DNA from: G963668185 sp963668185
GTDB lineage: Bacteria; Chloroflexota; Dehalococcoidia; Lucifugimonadales; G963668185
DNA: 64,000 nt
NCBI GenBank assembly: GCA_963668185.1
Contig: OY764162.1
Location: forward strand, 868,001 to 932,000
Direction of reading: 5' to 3'
Made by a program: the position numbers and the translations under genes. Of this stretch, positions 40,665 through 49,501 are shown piece after piece. The first letter of the stretch is position 1. Each line of letters begins with the position of its first letter. A model generated the notes under the pieces. It was not told where the DNA came from and searched no databases. It saw only the letters and a program-made list of their open reading frames with translations.

Positions 40665-41909
40665 TTAGGCGGCGCTCCGATGCGCGGCTGGTGCGGGCAG
40701 GGCGCCGGCCGCGGCCACGAGCACGGCGCCGGCCGCGAACATGGCGGCGACTATCGAGAACGCGAGCGTGTAGCTGCCCGTGGCGTCGTACGTAAGGCCC
40801 ACGAGCAGCGGCCCGCCGCCGAACGACGCCACCATTGCCAGCGTGATCACTCCCATGATCGAGCCGAAGCTGCGGACGCCGAACGTGTCCAGCACTACAA
40901 GCTGAAACAGGGAGCCGAACGCGCCGGTGAAGAACCCGAACACGGGTATCACGGCCCAGGCCGCCCGCGGGTCGGAGAACACGGTCATGGCGACCAGGAA
41001 GCCGGACATGCCGGCGAAGTCGGCCACGAGCGCGAGCCGGGAGGAGATGCGTTCGGCGGCGAAGCCCATCGCGAACTTGCCGACCATGCCGAACACGGCG
41101 AACGCGGCCAGGATGATCGAAGCCGTTCCCAGGGATGCGCCGTTGTCCGTCTGGTGCGTGATCACGTGGGGCATGATCGACGCGTACACGAATGTGCCCA
41201 GCACCACCGACAGGGTGAGGGCGTAGAACCTCGGGCTGGCGAGCGCTTCGCCCAGGGACACGCCGGCCAGTTCGTGCGTTCCTCCGGCCGGCGCGTCCGC
41301 AAGCTCGTCGCCGAGTTCCTCACGCGACGGGAAGTCGCGAATGGCGAGCAGCGCGAACACCGCGATGCAGGCGGTGACGCAGGCAAGCACGACGTACGCG
41401 CCTTCCCATGACAGCAGCGGCAGCAGCGCGCCGAGCATGGGCGGCATCACCAGCCCGCCGAAGTTGTTGCCCATCCCCGTGACGCCAATCACGCGGCCCC
41501 TTCTGCGGTGGAACCAGACGCCTATCAGCTTGCCGGTGATCGGCGAGGCGGCGCCGGCGAACCCGGCGTACTGCATGAAGCTGAGCGCGTACCACTGCCA
41601 GAGATCGGCCATCAGGGGCCGGAGCGCGAACCCGGCGGCGATCAAGACGAGCGACGCCGCCATCACGGGCCTCGTGCCGTGCCGGTCCACGATTCCGCCG
41701 AGGAAGGGGCCGAGGAGGTTGCCGATCGCCGCGAACGAGAGCGAGGCGCTGATCTGAGCGCGATTCCAGCCGAACGCGTCTTCCAGAGGCTCGATGAAGA
41801 CGCCGAAGCCATAGACTCCGGAGCCGGTGCAGACGGCCGACGCCATGAACACCGCCGCCGCGCCCCACCAGCCTCGATAGACCTTCAGGCTATGCAGTCG
41901 TTCTATCAC
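40665..41909 (-). CDS. MFS transporter (monocarboxylate/OFA-like)
   Basis: 414 residues from a GTG at 41909. There are twelve predicted membrane segments; GGIVDRHGTRPVMAASLVLI is the motif A-like loop, and a central basic-acidic loop divides the two halves. GSGVYGFGVFIEPLEDAFGW resembles monocarboxylate and oxalate/formate antiporters. Substrate unknown. It is divergent from uppP. Confidence 0.85.
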   Translation of the reverse strand: MIERLHSLKVYRGWWGAAAVFMASAVCTGSGVYGFGVFIEPLEDAFGWNRAQISASLSFAAIGNLLGPFLGGIVDRHGTRPVMAASLVLIAAGFALRPLMADLWQWYALSFMQYAGFAGAASPITGKLIGVWFHRRRGRVIGVTGMGNNFGGLVMPPMLGALLPLLSWEGAYVVLACVTACIAVFALLAIRDFPSREELGDELADAPAGGTHELAGVSLGEALASPRFYALTLSVVLGTFVYASIMPHVITHQTDNGASLGTASIILAAFAVFGMVGKFAMGFAAERISSRLALVADFAGMSGFLVAMTVFSDPRAAWAVIPVFGFFTGAFGSLFQLVVLDTFGVRSFGSIMGVITLAMVASFGGGPLLVGLTYDATGSYTLAFSIVAAMFAAGAVLVAAAGALPAPAAHRSAA

Positions 41910-42074
41910 AAGGTCACGTATCCTACTCTTCCTCAAGACGGGCGAGAAGGAATCGGGATGGCCCGTTGCGCCGGTGGGTTCGTATAGAATCGCGTGCGAT
42001 AGTTCAAGATCTGTCCTGCTTCTGACCGCGAACATGACTACTACGAACATGAGCCACTTTGCCGAGAGGCCGAC

Positions 42075-42890
42075 TTGGACCAGGCCGTAGTCCTGGGGCT
42101 GCTCCAGGGGACGCTGGAGTGGCTGCCCGTAAGCTCGCAGGGCATCGTGGCGGCGGTGTATGCGCTCGTGTTCGGCGGCGACGCGGACGACGCGGTCAGC
42201 TACTCGCTCTGGCTGCACGTGGGGACGGCGCCGTCCGTGCTGCTGGCTTTCCGCGCCGAGGTCGCGCACGTGCTGCGGGAGCTCTTCACGCGGCCGGCGT
42301 CTGTTGCGTCCAGAGTGCGCGGGGCCGGAGGGCCGCAGGGCCTGACCGCGTTCCTCGTTCTGGCGACGACTATTAGCGCCGTGGCAGGGCTGCCTCTCGT
42401 GCTGTTACTGGACGACCTGTCGGAACAGGCAGGCTCCGCAGCGATGATCTTCGTTGGCGCGGCGCTGCTCGTGACCGGCGCGGCGCAGCTACGGCGTCCG
42501 TCCTCCGGCGAGCGCACCCGCGATGACCTTGGCCTGCGCGACAGCCTGCTGGCCGGCGTGGCTCAGGGCCTGTCGGTCATACCGGGGCTGAGCCGGTCCG
42601 GCCTTACCGTGGCCTCGCTGCTCTGGCGCGGGTTCGATAGGCGTGAGGCGCTGGTCGCGAGCTTCCTGATGAGCGTGCCGGCCAGCCTGGGCGCGGTGCT
42701 GCTGGTCGCCCTGCGCGGCGACGTGGCATTCAACGCCGAGTCCGTGGTCGCCGCGGCGGTCGCGTTCTGCGCCGGCCTGGTCACGATCAGGGCGCTTGTC
42801 GCCGTGGCCCAGCGCGTGAACTTCGGCGCGTTCGTGCTGCTGGTCGGCGCGGCTGTGGTCGCAGGCGCGGCCTGGCAGGCGGCGGGGTAG
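42075..42890 (+). CDS. uppP: Undecaprenyl-diphosphatase (UppP/BacA family)
   Basis: 271 residues from a TTG. The two family motifs are present as GTLEWLPVSSQGIV and IPGLSRSGLTVAS. This enzyme recycles the lipid carrier for cell-wall or glycan synthesis in the membrane. The first motif lacks the usual His of PVSSTGH (here SQGI); the EWLPVSS variant is reminiscent of archaeal homologues. Membrane helices are numerous and the length is normal. Confidence 0.85.
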   Translation: MDQAVVLGLLQGTLEWLPVSSQGIVAAVYALVFGGDADDAVSYSLWLHVGTAPSVLLAFRAEVAHVLRELFTRPASVASRVRGAGGPQGLTAFLVLATTISAVAGLPLVLLLDDLSEQAGSAAMIFVGAALLVTGAAQLRRPSSGERTRDDLGLRDSLLAGVAQGLSVIPGLSRSGLTVASLLWRGFDRREALVASFLMSVPASLGAVLLVALRGDVAFNAESVVAAAVAFCAGLVTIRALVAVAQRVNFGAFVLLVGAAVVAGAAWQAAG

Positions 42891-42956
42891 GGCCGGGCGT
42901 AAGTGTTCAGAGTTGATGTGGCGGCCAGGCAATCGCCGCTATTACCCCATCTCAAT

Positions 42957-42978
42957 CTTCCCCAGCAGACTGGGGAAG
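42957..42978. repeat. Hairpin repeat, CTTCCCCAG family
   Basis: Arms CTTCCCCAG (42957-42965) and CTGGGGAAG (42970-42978) with loop CAGA. Together with flanks (AGGCC...CCCCATCTCAAT) it is the reverse complement of the copy at 23504-23525 over about 50 bases. It lies in the 224-bp gap between uppP and the next lipoprotein. Confidence 0.85.
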
Positions 42979-43114
42979 AGGCCAGAGGAGTACGAAGTCT
43001 GAACAGTTACGGCCGGCCCCGCATATTGACGCGCATTCGGCCTTCAAATATCGTTTCGTTCCCTGATAGGCTTTACGTGATTTACCCGAACTCACGACCG
43101 AAGGGGGAAGCAGG

Positions 43115-43711
43115 TTGCATGGACTAAGTGTGCTGGCGGTCGTCCTGGCGCTCTCCCTCGTCCTGGTCGCGTGCGGCGGGTCAAGCGAGGAGGATACTGG
43201 CGAATCGCCCTCGGAGGCGCTTGCGACCACCCAAGCGACCGTCGCTCCCACTCCGGAGACGCCCACGGCTACGCAAGTAGCCGCCGACGCCGTTGAGGAG
43301 GCGACCGCAACTCCTGAGGCCACCCCGGCTGCGGCCACAACTCCGGAGGCTGCTGCCGATGACGCCGACTCCGCCGAAAGCGACGGCGGCGCCGATATCG
43401 TCGAGCACCTCAGGCAAAGGACGATGAACCTGTGGGAGGTCTATAACACTTACGACGTGGACGGGCTAAAGGTCTTCTACGAGGAGAATTATTGGAGCGA
43501 GCAGGAAGAGATTCTGCGATTGAACATGAAGTCTTTTGAGAGCAGGGACGCCAAGATCACCGCGGAGGAAACGTCCGCTCCGACGGAGATAGAGCCGGGC
43601 AAGTGGGAGACGCGACACAGCGCGAGCTTCTCGTTCGGTTCGGTCAAGATGGTGTTCATCTACGAGCAGTTCGACGGCGAGTGGCTACTCACGTACGCGG
43701 AGGCCCAATAG
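43115..43711 (+). CDS. Small lipoprotein with Thr/Pro/Ala linker
   Basis: 198 residues from a TTG; signal peptide MHGLSVLAVVLALSLVLVAC with lipobox LVAC. A linker rich in Ala, Thr and Pro (ATPEATPAAATTPEAA) is followed by about 100 residues (LWEVYNTYDVDGLKVFYEEN to EQFDGEWLLTYAE) whose length and pattern suggest an NTF2-like fold. Ligand unknown. Confidence 0.75.
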   Translation: MHGLSVLAVVLALSLVLVACGGSSEEDTGESPSEALATTQATVAPTPETPTATQVAADAVEEATATPEATPAAATTPEAAADDADSAESDGGADIVEHLRQRTMNLWEVYNTYDVDGLKVFYEENYWSEQEEILRLNMKSFESRDAKITAEETSAPTEIEPGKWETRHSASFSFGSVKMVFIYEQFDGEWLLTYAEAQ

Positions 43712-43734
43712 TCCGGGACGGCAGCGCGCGGATG

Positions 43735-43806
43735 CCTCGGGGGACTCAGGGCAGGCTGTCGCGAACGGATTGTAGCGGTGGGCGCTTCGCGAAGCGCCCC
43801 TACACC
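43735..43806. repeat. Dispersed hairpin repeats
   Basis: GGGGGACTCAGGGCAGGCTG, a member of the GGACTCGGGGCAGGCTC family, is followed by GGGCGCTTCGCGAAGCGCCC (43778-43797), a perfect palindrome. Variants of the palindrome are at 49671 and 51336. Confidence 0.75.
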
Positions 43807-43814
43807 TGAGGGGA

Positions 43815-45089
43815 TCAGGGCGGGTTCTCTGCCGGGGTGGGGGATGGGTCATCGGGGGGTTCGGCGGCGGAGGACCCCATCCCTGCCTTCCCCAGCAGAC
43901 TGGGGAAGGGGTCAGACGGGTCGGGTTCGTTCCCTCGAGGGACTCGGGACAGGCTCTCGGTCGGTTCGGGCGGATGGATTCCCGCCTTCGCGGGAATGAC
44001 GGAGGGGTTGTCGGAGGACCCCATCCCGGCCTTCCCCAGCAGACTGGGGAAGGGGTCAGACGGGTCAGGTTCGGTGTCGGGGGCGTGCGGGTCATCGGGG
44101 TGTTCGGCCCAGGGGTCGGATTCACAGTCGCAGGAGGCGGTGCCGTGGGGGCATGCGAGGCGGATGGGGCCGCGGCATGAGTCGCGGATGCGCCTGACCG
44201 CGTCCATGATTTCGCCGGCCGCTATGGACCTTTCGACGGCCGGCCGGGCGTGTTCGCTGAAGTAGTGCTCCTCTCCGTTGTGTATGATGATGCTGCCGCG
44301 TTTGCTGGGGTAAACGACTCTGGGGTCCGGGGGCGTCGGGCGCCTGCCGACGGCGTCCAGCAGGGCGTCTGTCGCTTTGGAGACGGCTCGATTGTCGAAG
44401 CCGGTGTCTTCGCTGTGGCCGTATGTGTTGGAGTACGGGGGTTCGTAGCCGGCGAGGATGTCGGGAGCCCCATCCCGGCCTTCCCCAGCAGACTGGGGAA
44501 GGGGTTTGAGGGAGGCTCCAGCAGACTGGGGAAGGGGGTTTAGTTCTGCGTCGGCGTAGGTGTCGTGGTGGAGGGGGCCGGGTGCGTCGTCGAAGCCTCG
44601 GCGCAGTAGTTCTTTGGCGGCGTCTATGCGGTGGTGTGGGCCGAAGCCGGGCATGAAGCCTAGCATGACGTCTATGAGGAATCGTATGGCTTGTCGGCCT
44701 CCGTCGGTCTCGGCTCGTATGAAGCGTGCGAGGTCGGGGTTTAGGCCGGTGGTGTCCAGGGTGTCTGTGGGAACCCCATCCCTGCCTTCCCCCTCGAGGG
44801 ACTCGGGGCAGGCTCCGCCAGACTGGGTAAGGGGTTTGAGAGCGCGTTGGGCTGCGGAAGGCGGAACCCCATCCCGGCCTTCCCCAGCAGACTGGGGAAG
44901 GGGTTGGAGGGCTTCTTCGAAGCCGAGTTTGATGAGTTGGCGTGCGGCGTCTAGCCTGTGGTAGGGCTTGGCGTCGCGAATCTGGTCCTGCATGGCTGCG
45001 ACGAGGAAACGGACGATGAGTCTGCCGTCGTGGGTTTCTTCTCGGACGATGCGTTGTATTGGTGATATGGTGTGCGCTTCGGTATCCAT
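43815..45089 (-). CDS. Unknown protein whose coding sequence contains several in-frame hairpin repeats
   Basis: 424 residues from an ATG at 45089; an in-frame ATG at 45125 is possible. Two homologous segments of about 40 residues can be aligned: GRLIVRFLVAAMQDQIRDAK...LIKLGFEEA and GRQAIRFLIDVMLGFMPGFG...LLRRGFDDA. Between and after them the frame passes through hairpin repeats that are translated as PLPQSAGEGRDGVP in one frame or PFPSLLGKAGMGSS in another. A region YPSKRGSIIIHNGEEHYFSE could be a folded core. The last 90 residues are almost all repeat-derived. No known family recognised. Confidence 0.5.
   Translation of the reverse strand: MDTEAHTISPIQRIVREETHDGRLIVRFLVAAMQDQIRDAKPYHRLDAARQLIKLGFEEALQPLPQSAGEGRDGVPPSAAQRALKPLTQSGGACPESLEGEGRDGVPTDTLDTTGLNPDLARFIRAETDGGRQAIRFLIDVMLGFMPGFGPHHRIDAAKELLRRGFDDAPGPLHHDTYADAELNPLPQSAGASLKPLPQSAGEGRDGAPDILAGYEPPYSNTYGHSEDTGFDNRAVSKATDALLDAVGRRPTPPDPRVVYPSKRGSIIIHNGEEHYFSEHARPAVERSIAAGEIMDAVRRIRDSCRGPIRLACPHGTASCDCESDPWAEHPDDPHAPDTEPDPSDPFPSLLGKAGMGSSDNPSVIPAKAGIHPPEPTESLSRVPRGNEPDPSDPFPSLLGKAGMGSSAAEPPDDPSPTPAENPP
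43886..43909. repeat. Hairpin repeat inside the 43.8-45.1 kb ORF
   Basis: Arms CCTTCCCCAG and CTGGGGAAGG around CAGA. On the minus strand it is read in the frame giving PFPSLLGKAGMG. Confidence 0.9.
44030..44053. repeat. Hairpin repeat inside the 43.8-45.1 kb ORF
   Basis: Same arms and loop as at 43886, with nearly identical flanks (CCCATCCCGG before, GGTCAGACGGGTC after), separated by 120 bases that contain an ATTCCCGC-type hairpin at 43979-43996. Read as PFPSLLGKAGMG. Confidence 0.9.
44479..44536. repeat. Hairpin repeat plus truncated copy
   Basis: A full copy at 44479-44502 is followed after 15 bases by a half copy (CCAGCAGACTGGGGAAGG, starting near 44518). Both are translated in the frame that gives PLPQSAG. 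Confidence 0.85.
44775..44835. repeat. Composite repeat: one family nested inside another
   Basis: CCTGCCTTCCC is interrupted by CCTCGAGGGACTCGGGGCAG and GCTC before the element resumes with CGCCAGACTGGGTAAGG. The insert is a member of the GGGACTCGGGGCAGGCTC family seen at 43934, 45367 and 45438. Confidence 0.7.
44878..44901. repeat. Hairpin repeat inside the 43.8-45.1 kb ORF
   Basis: Arms CCTTCCCCAG (44878-44887) and CTGGGGAAGG (44892-44901). Same DNA orientation as the copies at 43886 and 44030, but read in another frame as PLPQSAGEGRDGV. Confidence 0.9.
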
Positions 45090-45640
45090 GGGTTCTAGGA
45101 TAGCGGGCGCGTACTGGCGTGTCAAGAGGGTGGGGGAGTGGATAGTGGTTGGGGGCGGGAGGTTTAAGATTCTTCGCTGCGCTCAGAATGACAGTGGGGG
45201 GCGGCTTGGGGTGACGGTTGGCTGGCCCCTGCCCCGCTGGATTCCGGCTGGCCCCGGGTTCACGCTGGCGCGTGAATGCCGGAATGACGAGTGGGGGTTG
45301 GTTGACGGGGGCGGCCCTTCGACAGGCTCAGGGCGAACGTAGTGGAGGGCGTGAGGCTGTAGGTTCCCCTCGCGGGATTCGGGGCAGGCTCTTGCGAACG
45401 GCCCCTACGTCGGAGGGTTGGCCCCACCTTGATCCTTCGAGGGACTCGGGGCAGGCTCTCTCTCGCTTCGCTCGATCGGAATGACAGGGGGCGCGGCGCA
45501 CCGGGGCGCGGCGTTGATGCCATGCGAGAAGTCCTAGATTCCTCGGGGGACTCGGAATGACAGGAGGAAGGGCGGTGGCCCTACCCGCCCTGCTGGATTC
45601 CGGCTGGCCCGGGTTCGGGCTGAGCGCGACGGACAGGGAG
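45090..45640. other. Gene-free repeat field
   Basis: About 550 bases with no credible gene. It holds a CCCTTCGACAGGCTCAGGGC copy (45315-45334), GGACTCGGGGCAGGCTCT-type copies near 45369, 45442 and 45547, CTTGCGAACGGCCCCTAC (45392), and TGGATTCCGGCTGGCCC copies at 45238 and 45593. These lie between the 3' end of the methyltransferase gene and the start of the repeat-bearing ORF. Confidence 0.7.
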
Positions 45641-48550
45641 CTAAGTGATCAGTCGTGCGCCTTTGGGACGCCTCTTGCCGCCGTGGACGGACGGTTCAGC
45701 GCACCACTTGGCGGCCAAGCGGCGTACGGCACGGTAGGTGTCTTCGTCGAAGCCGAGCAGGTCACAGACCACGCGCCGGTCCAAGTAGGCGCGGTTTGGG
45801 TCGGCGTCGGCGAGGTAGGCGGGCTTGAGTTCCTTTTCCCGGAAGTCGTCGAAGATGTTTTCTGCGGTGCGGAGTTGCTCGTCGGTGAGGGTGCGGAGGT
45901 CAAGGACGGGTAAGGACTCAATCGCGAATATGGTAGTACGTCCTCTGCCGTCATGTTGTCTACTGGCACACCACCAGTACAATAGTAGTCCCAACGTAGA
46001 GTTACACCATAATGTGAACGCAGCATCAAATCTGGCATCATCGAAGAGTATGTTCGGCCAAGCCGTTCCGCCTATAGCCTTCTCGTCTGTTAGTGCGGCA
46101 GCGAGAGGTTGCGAAGTAAAACGGAAGTCAAGAGTAAGGTGAGATCTGCTGGCAGTAGCCCAAAGTTTGCCAGCTCTCTCCTCCATGCCAGGCTTAACTA
46201 ACATTTGAGAGTCTGGCTCGCAGACCATATATGTTTCATTCTTAGCATTGTGGTTCCACAAAGCCGGGTATGTGGCCGTTGGGCTTGCGGCTTGTTTAGT
46301 GAACGGCGCTGAGTGCGCATTGCTCACAAAGAATTGGTGGTCTAATCCACGTTTGCCAACTTGATTCAAGAATGTCATAGCTACTTTGGATCGTTCCGGT
46401 CTTGCAGGTAGCCAAAGCTCACCACCGGTCAGCGAATGTGCGACTTGAGCCAAGGAGGCGTCAAGTACTCGTCCCGCACCCCATCCCATCTTGAAATCTC
46501 CCAATGATGCATCGAGGATTCCTCCCGCGGGAGAGTCTCCGGAGTAGATGGGAGTTGCACCGTACGGCCCATCTTCAAGGCGGCGAGTTGACGTACCATT
46601 CTTGATCGCTCTCGAGAACTCCGACGCTTCCACGAAGCTGGCCGGCCTGGTTTGCAGTGAAACGAACTTCGCACGGTCATTGGGATCTTCGTCCTTCGTC
46701 TTTTTGCGGCCAATGACAAGACATTCCGCCATTCCTGTGTCAGAAGAGAACGACATGTCCTTGCCATTGGCTGCAATGCTCAGGACGGTCAAGTCCGTGT
46801 ACTCGGTTGTCATAAGCTCCCTGAATCCAGCCCAGGATGCTCCGCTGATCGCCGTGAAAGGCAGGACAAGCGCGACCATGCCGTTCGGGCGCAACTTCCT
46901 GTCGGCGAGGGCGACGAAGGCGGAGGCAAGGCCCGCATGGCCGTGATAACAGGTGTCTCTGGACATCCGCTTCATTCGTTTCGCCATGTCTGATTGGTCT
47001 TCTTCCGAGGCGTCAAATGCGGCGAAAGCGGCGGCCAGTGTCCCGGAGTCCGCGTCTCTGTGCTTGGTGTTGCTTGTGAACGGCGGGTTCATGATGATGA
47101 GGTCGAAGCCTTCGTCGGGGATGTCCGCGACGACGTAAGCAGCCGTCTCCTCACCGATCCGCCCCGTTCGCTTTGCCGGATCGCTGGTGTTGAACAGCGT
47201 CATCGCGGAGGACGACTGGAGCAACTCGAGAGAGCCGATCTTCACGCTGCCGTCTTCCTGTCTGCCGTAAGGCAGGGTGTACAGGCGCGAACCGTTGAAC
47301 TCGACTTCCGGGTATGCGCCGGACAGGGTTGCGCCTGTTATGTGAACGGCAGATGGCATAACGTCACAGCCGAACAGGACATTCTCCATCATGGGGGCAT
47401 GAAGCTTTTCCGGGTCGCCGCCGGCGCGCTCGTGGCGCGCGGCGATCTGCTCATAGACCGCCGAGAGCAAGGCGCCGGTCCCGCAGGCGAAGTCTCCGAC
47501 CCGCAGCTTGCCGACAGCCTCAGCGTCCGACCAGTCCACGCCGTCCATCCCTGCGACGGCGATCCTGGCCAGCAGGGCCGCCGAGGCGGGCAACGTGTAG
47601 AAGGTGGCAAGATACTTGCGGTCTGCTATGAGCTTCTGGAAGATGCGCCCCGTGAGATGGTGAGCGTTCTCAATGCCGGTTGCGTTCACATCTCCAACGG
47701 TAAGCTCCAGTGTGCGCAGTACCCTGGCCGCGTAATTAGCCGGCAGTTGTCTGAGGATGTCTCTCCCTACGGAGAAGATGGGGAAGTAGTTGATTTCAAG
47801 GATGGCTGACCATTCGGCAAGCGTTTCCCTCTGCGGATTCGGAACGTCGTGACCGCACACCAGATTAAGCGGCCTGATGTTGATCGCGTGTTTGGTCCCG
47901 GCGATGCGCTCATGGAAGACCATGGCGTTGGCGATGATGGCGCACGCCATGCGTCGGGTCTGTGCGACGTTGGCCATTCCGAGCAGGCGGGCAATCACGG
48001 CGTTGACGGCTGGTCTCGCAGTGTCTATCTCGTCGAGAATGGCCGCAACCCTGTCAATGCCCTGCTGTAGCGCGTCCGCGGCAGCGTCGACTGCCTTCTC
48101 GGGCACGGACACGAGCTTTACGAGATCGGCCAGATCCTCAACAGAGCCGGTCAGCCATCCCGACTCCGGGAAGCGGCTGACTCCGGGGGATTCGTCCCTG
48201 AATACGCAGTATGAGAGCCGGGCGTCCAATAGTGCGGACGCCAGGTTGTTAGAGTCTGCAATGGCGTCCGGGTACTTGAGCGCCACGACCGCCTCCACGC
48301 TGCGCCGGCCGTCAACTACCTCCAGTCCGAGGCGGGACCTGGCCTCATCTTCGACGGTTCGAGCGGGCTCGTACTCTGCTTCAACTATCACGGGCGAGCG
48401 GCCGGGCTCTGTGATGACAATATCCGGCTGCAGACCGGGCTTGTCCACGATGGCGCGGACGTTTTCGGAGCGTACAGTCCACGCGCGCGCCATCGGCTGA
48501 AGCAACGCGCCGAGGGCGTTGTTCACGCTAGGCTCGGTCTGACGCGGCAT
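45641..48550 (-). CDS. N6-adenine DNA methyltransferase with N-terminal nuclease-like region
   Basis: 969 residues. The N-terminal 100 residues contain Asp43 (LQPDIVITEPG) and VIVEAEYEPA (Glu57, Glu59), the spacing of PD-(D/E)xK nucleases but without the usual Lys. The central methyltransferase has a SAM site VGDFACGTGALLSA (351-364) and catalytic NPPF at 488-491. The C-terminal 350 residues resemble the target-recognition part of type I or type IIG enzymes. This could be a single-chain restriction-modification or phage-defence methyltransferase. No HsdS or HsdR gene is next to it. Preceded by a 216-bp intergenic region. Confidence 0.8.
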   Translation of the reverse strand: MPRQTEPSVNNALGALLQPMARAWTVRSENVRAIVDKPGLQPDIVITEPGRSPVIVEAEYEPARTVEDEARSRLGLEVVDGRRSVEAVVALKYPDAIADSNNLASALLDARLSYCVFRDESPGVSRFPESGWLTGSVEDLADLVKLVSVPEKAVDAAADALQQGIDRVAAILDEIDTARPAVNAVIARLLGMANVAQTRRMACAIIANAMVFHERIAGTKHAINIRPLNLVCGHDVPNPQRETLAEWSAILEINYFPIFSVGRDILRQLPANYAARVLRTLELTVGDVNATGIENAHHLTGRIFQKLIADRKYLATFYTLPASAALLARIAVAGMDGVDWSDAEAVGKLRVGDFACGTGALLSAVYEQIAARHERAGGDPEKLHAPMMENVLFGCDVMPSAVHITGATLSGAYPEVEFNGSRLYTLPYGRQEDGSVKIGSLELLQSSSAMTLFNTSDPAKRTGRIGEETAAYVVADIPDEGFDLIIMNPPFTSNTKHRDADSGTLAAAFAAFDASEEDQSDMAKRMKRMSRDTCYHGHAGLASAFVALADRKLRPNGMVALVLPFTAISGASWAGFRELMTTEYTDLTVLSIAANGKDMSFSSDTGMAECLVIGRKKTKDEDPNDRAKFVSLQTRPASFVEASEFSRAIKNGTSTRRLEDGPYGATPIYSGDSPAGGILDASLGDFKMGWGAGRVLDASLAQVAHSLTGGELWLPARPERSKVAMTFLNQVGKRGLDHQFFVSNAHSAPFTKQAASPTATYPALWNHNAKNETYMVCEPDSQMLVKPGMEERAGKLWATASRSHLTLDFRFTSQPLAAALTDEKAIGGTAWPNILFDDARFDAAFTLWCNSTLGLLLYWWCASRQHDGRGRTTIFAIESLPVLDLRTLTDEQLRTAENIFDDFREKELKPAYLADADPNRAYLDRRVVCDLLGFDEDTYRAVRRLAAKWCAEPSVHGGKRRPKGARLIT

Positions 48551-48766
48551 CTATCGTCTCCCTGTTACGCGCATTTGGTTATCAGATGTGGCGGTCTCTT
48601 GATGAGACCACTATCTTAGTACGAGTGTTCGCGGAATGCAACAATTTGGGATGCCGTTCGCTTGGTACGGTTTAAGCCGCCGTCCGTATCTGACCGCTGC
48701 GCCGCCTGTGTTACCATTTCGGGGGTTGCTGGGTTGGGCGGAGGATCACTTCAGGAGTGGAGCGCA

Positions 48767-49501
48767 TTGGATAATAACGAGGTATCGGACGAGATACTGG
48801 AACGCTACAAGCACATGGTGTCGGCGACGGTGTACACGTCGCTGTCCAGGATGGGGTACGAGAACTGCGTCATCGAGGGCGTGAAGCCGTACACGCCGGG
48901 GCGGAAGCTGGTTTCAAGAGCGGTTACGTTGCGGTACCTGCCGATCCGGCCTGACCTGGTGGCGGAGATTCGCGGCGGAGAGGCGGGGTTCGCGGAGCCG
49001 AACAACCCGGACTCGCCTGAGTACGCGGCGATGGGTTCGTGCGGCCCGGGCTACACGCTGGTGGTCGATGCGATGGGCAAGCCTGCGGCGAACATCGGCG
49101 ACGTGAAGTCGATCATGCTCAAGATGGTCAACGCGGACGGGTTCATCACGGACGGGTACATCCGGGACCTGGCTCCCATCCTGGACTACGGGTTCATCAT
49201 CTACGCCGGCGGCAGGACGCCGAGGGCGGCGCGCGGCTACATGACGGAGTACGCGGCGAACGTGGACATCCAGTGCGGCGGCACGCTGGTACGGCCGGGA
49301 GACCTGATCATCGGCGACGACGACGGCGTGGTCGTGGTGCCGAAGCAGCTTGCGGTGCCGGTGCTGGAGTGGGCGGAGGAGCACGAGGCGGCTGAGCAGC
49401 GGATATTGGAGCTTGTCCAGAAGGAGAACGTGCCGCCGGGAACGTACTACCCGCCGACGGACGCGTTCAAGGCGCGTATGCGCGAGGAGCAGGGGGCGTA
49501 G
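48767..49501 (+). CDS. RraA-like family protein (aldolase/regulator fold)
   Basis: 244 residues from a TTG six bases after AGGAGTGG; an upstream GTG frame lacks homology. The core GYIRDLAPILDYGFIIYAGG and GGTLVRPGDLIIGDDDGVVV is the RraA/HMG-aldolase signature with the metal-binding Asp. Family members are either 4-hydroxy-4-methyl-2-oxoglutarate aldolases or RNase E inhibitors; a catabolic aldolase-type role is more likely here. An extra N-terminal 40 residues are conserved-looking. Confidence 0.85.
   Translation: MDNNEVSDEILERYKHMVSATVYTSLSRMGYENCVIEGVKPYTPGRKLVSRAVTLRYLPIRPDLVAEIRGGEAGFAEPNNPDSPEYAAMGSCGPGYTLVVDAMGKPAANIGDVKSIMLKMVNADGFITDGYIRDLAPILDYGFIIYAGGRTPRAARGYMTEYAANVDIQCGGTLVRPGDLIIGDDDGVVVVPKQLAVPVLEWAEEHEAAEQRILELVQKENVPPGTYYPPTDAFKARMREEQGA

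Noticed and set aside
43860..44910. CRISPR-like array of CTTCCCCAG repeats
   Set aside because: Spacing between copies is irregular (120 to 450 bases), the intervening DNA is coding, and the same elements occur singly elsewhere. No cas genes are present.
43735..45640. Reading all hairpins as intrinsic terminators
   Set aside because: Most lack a T-tract, and several lie inside an open frame, so a dispersed repeat explanation fits better.
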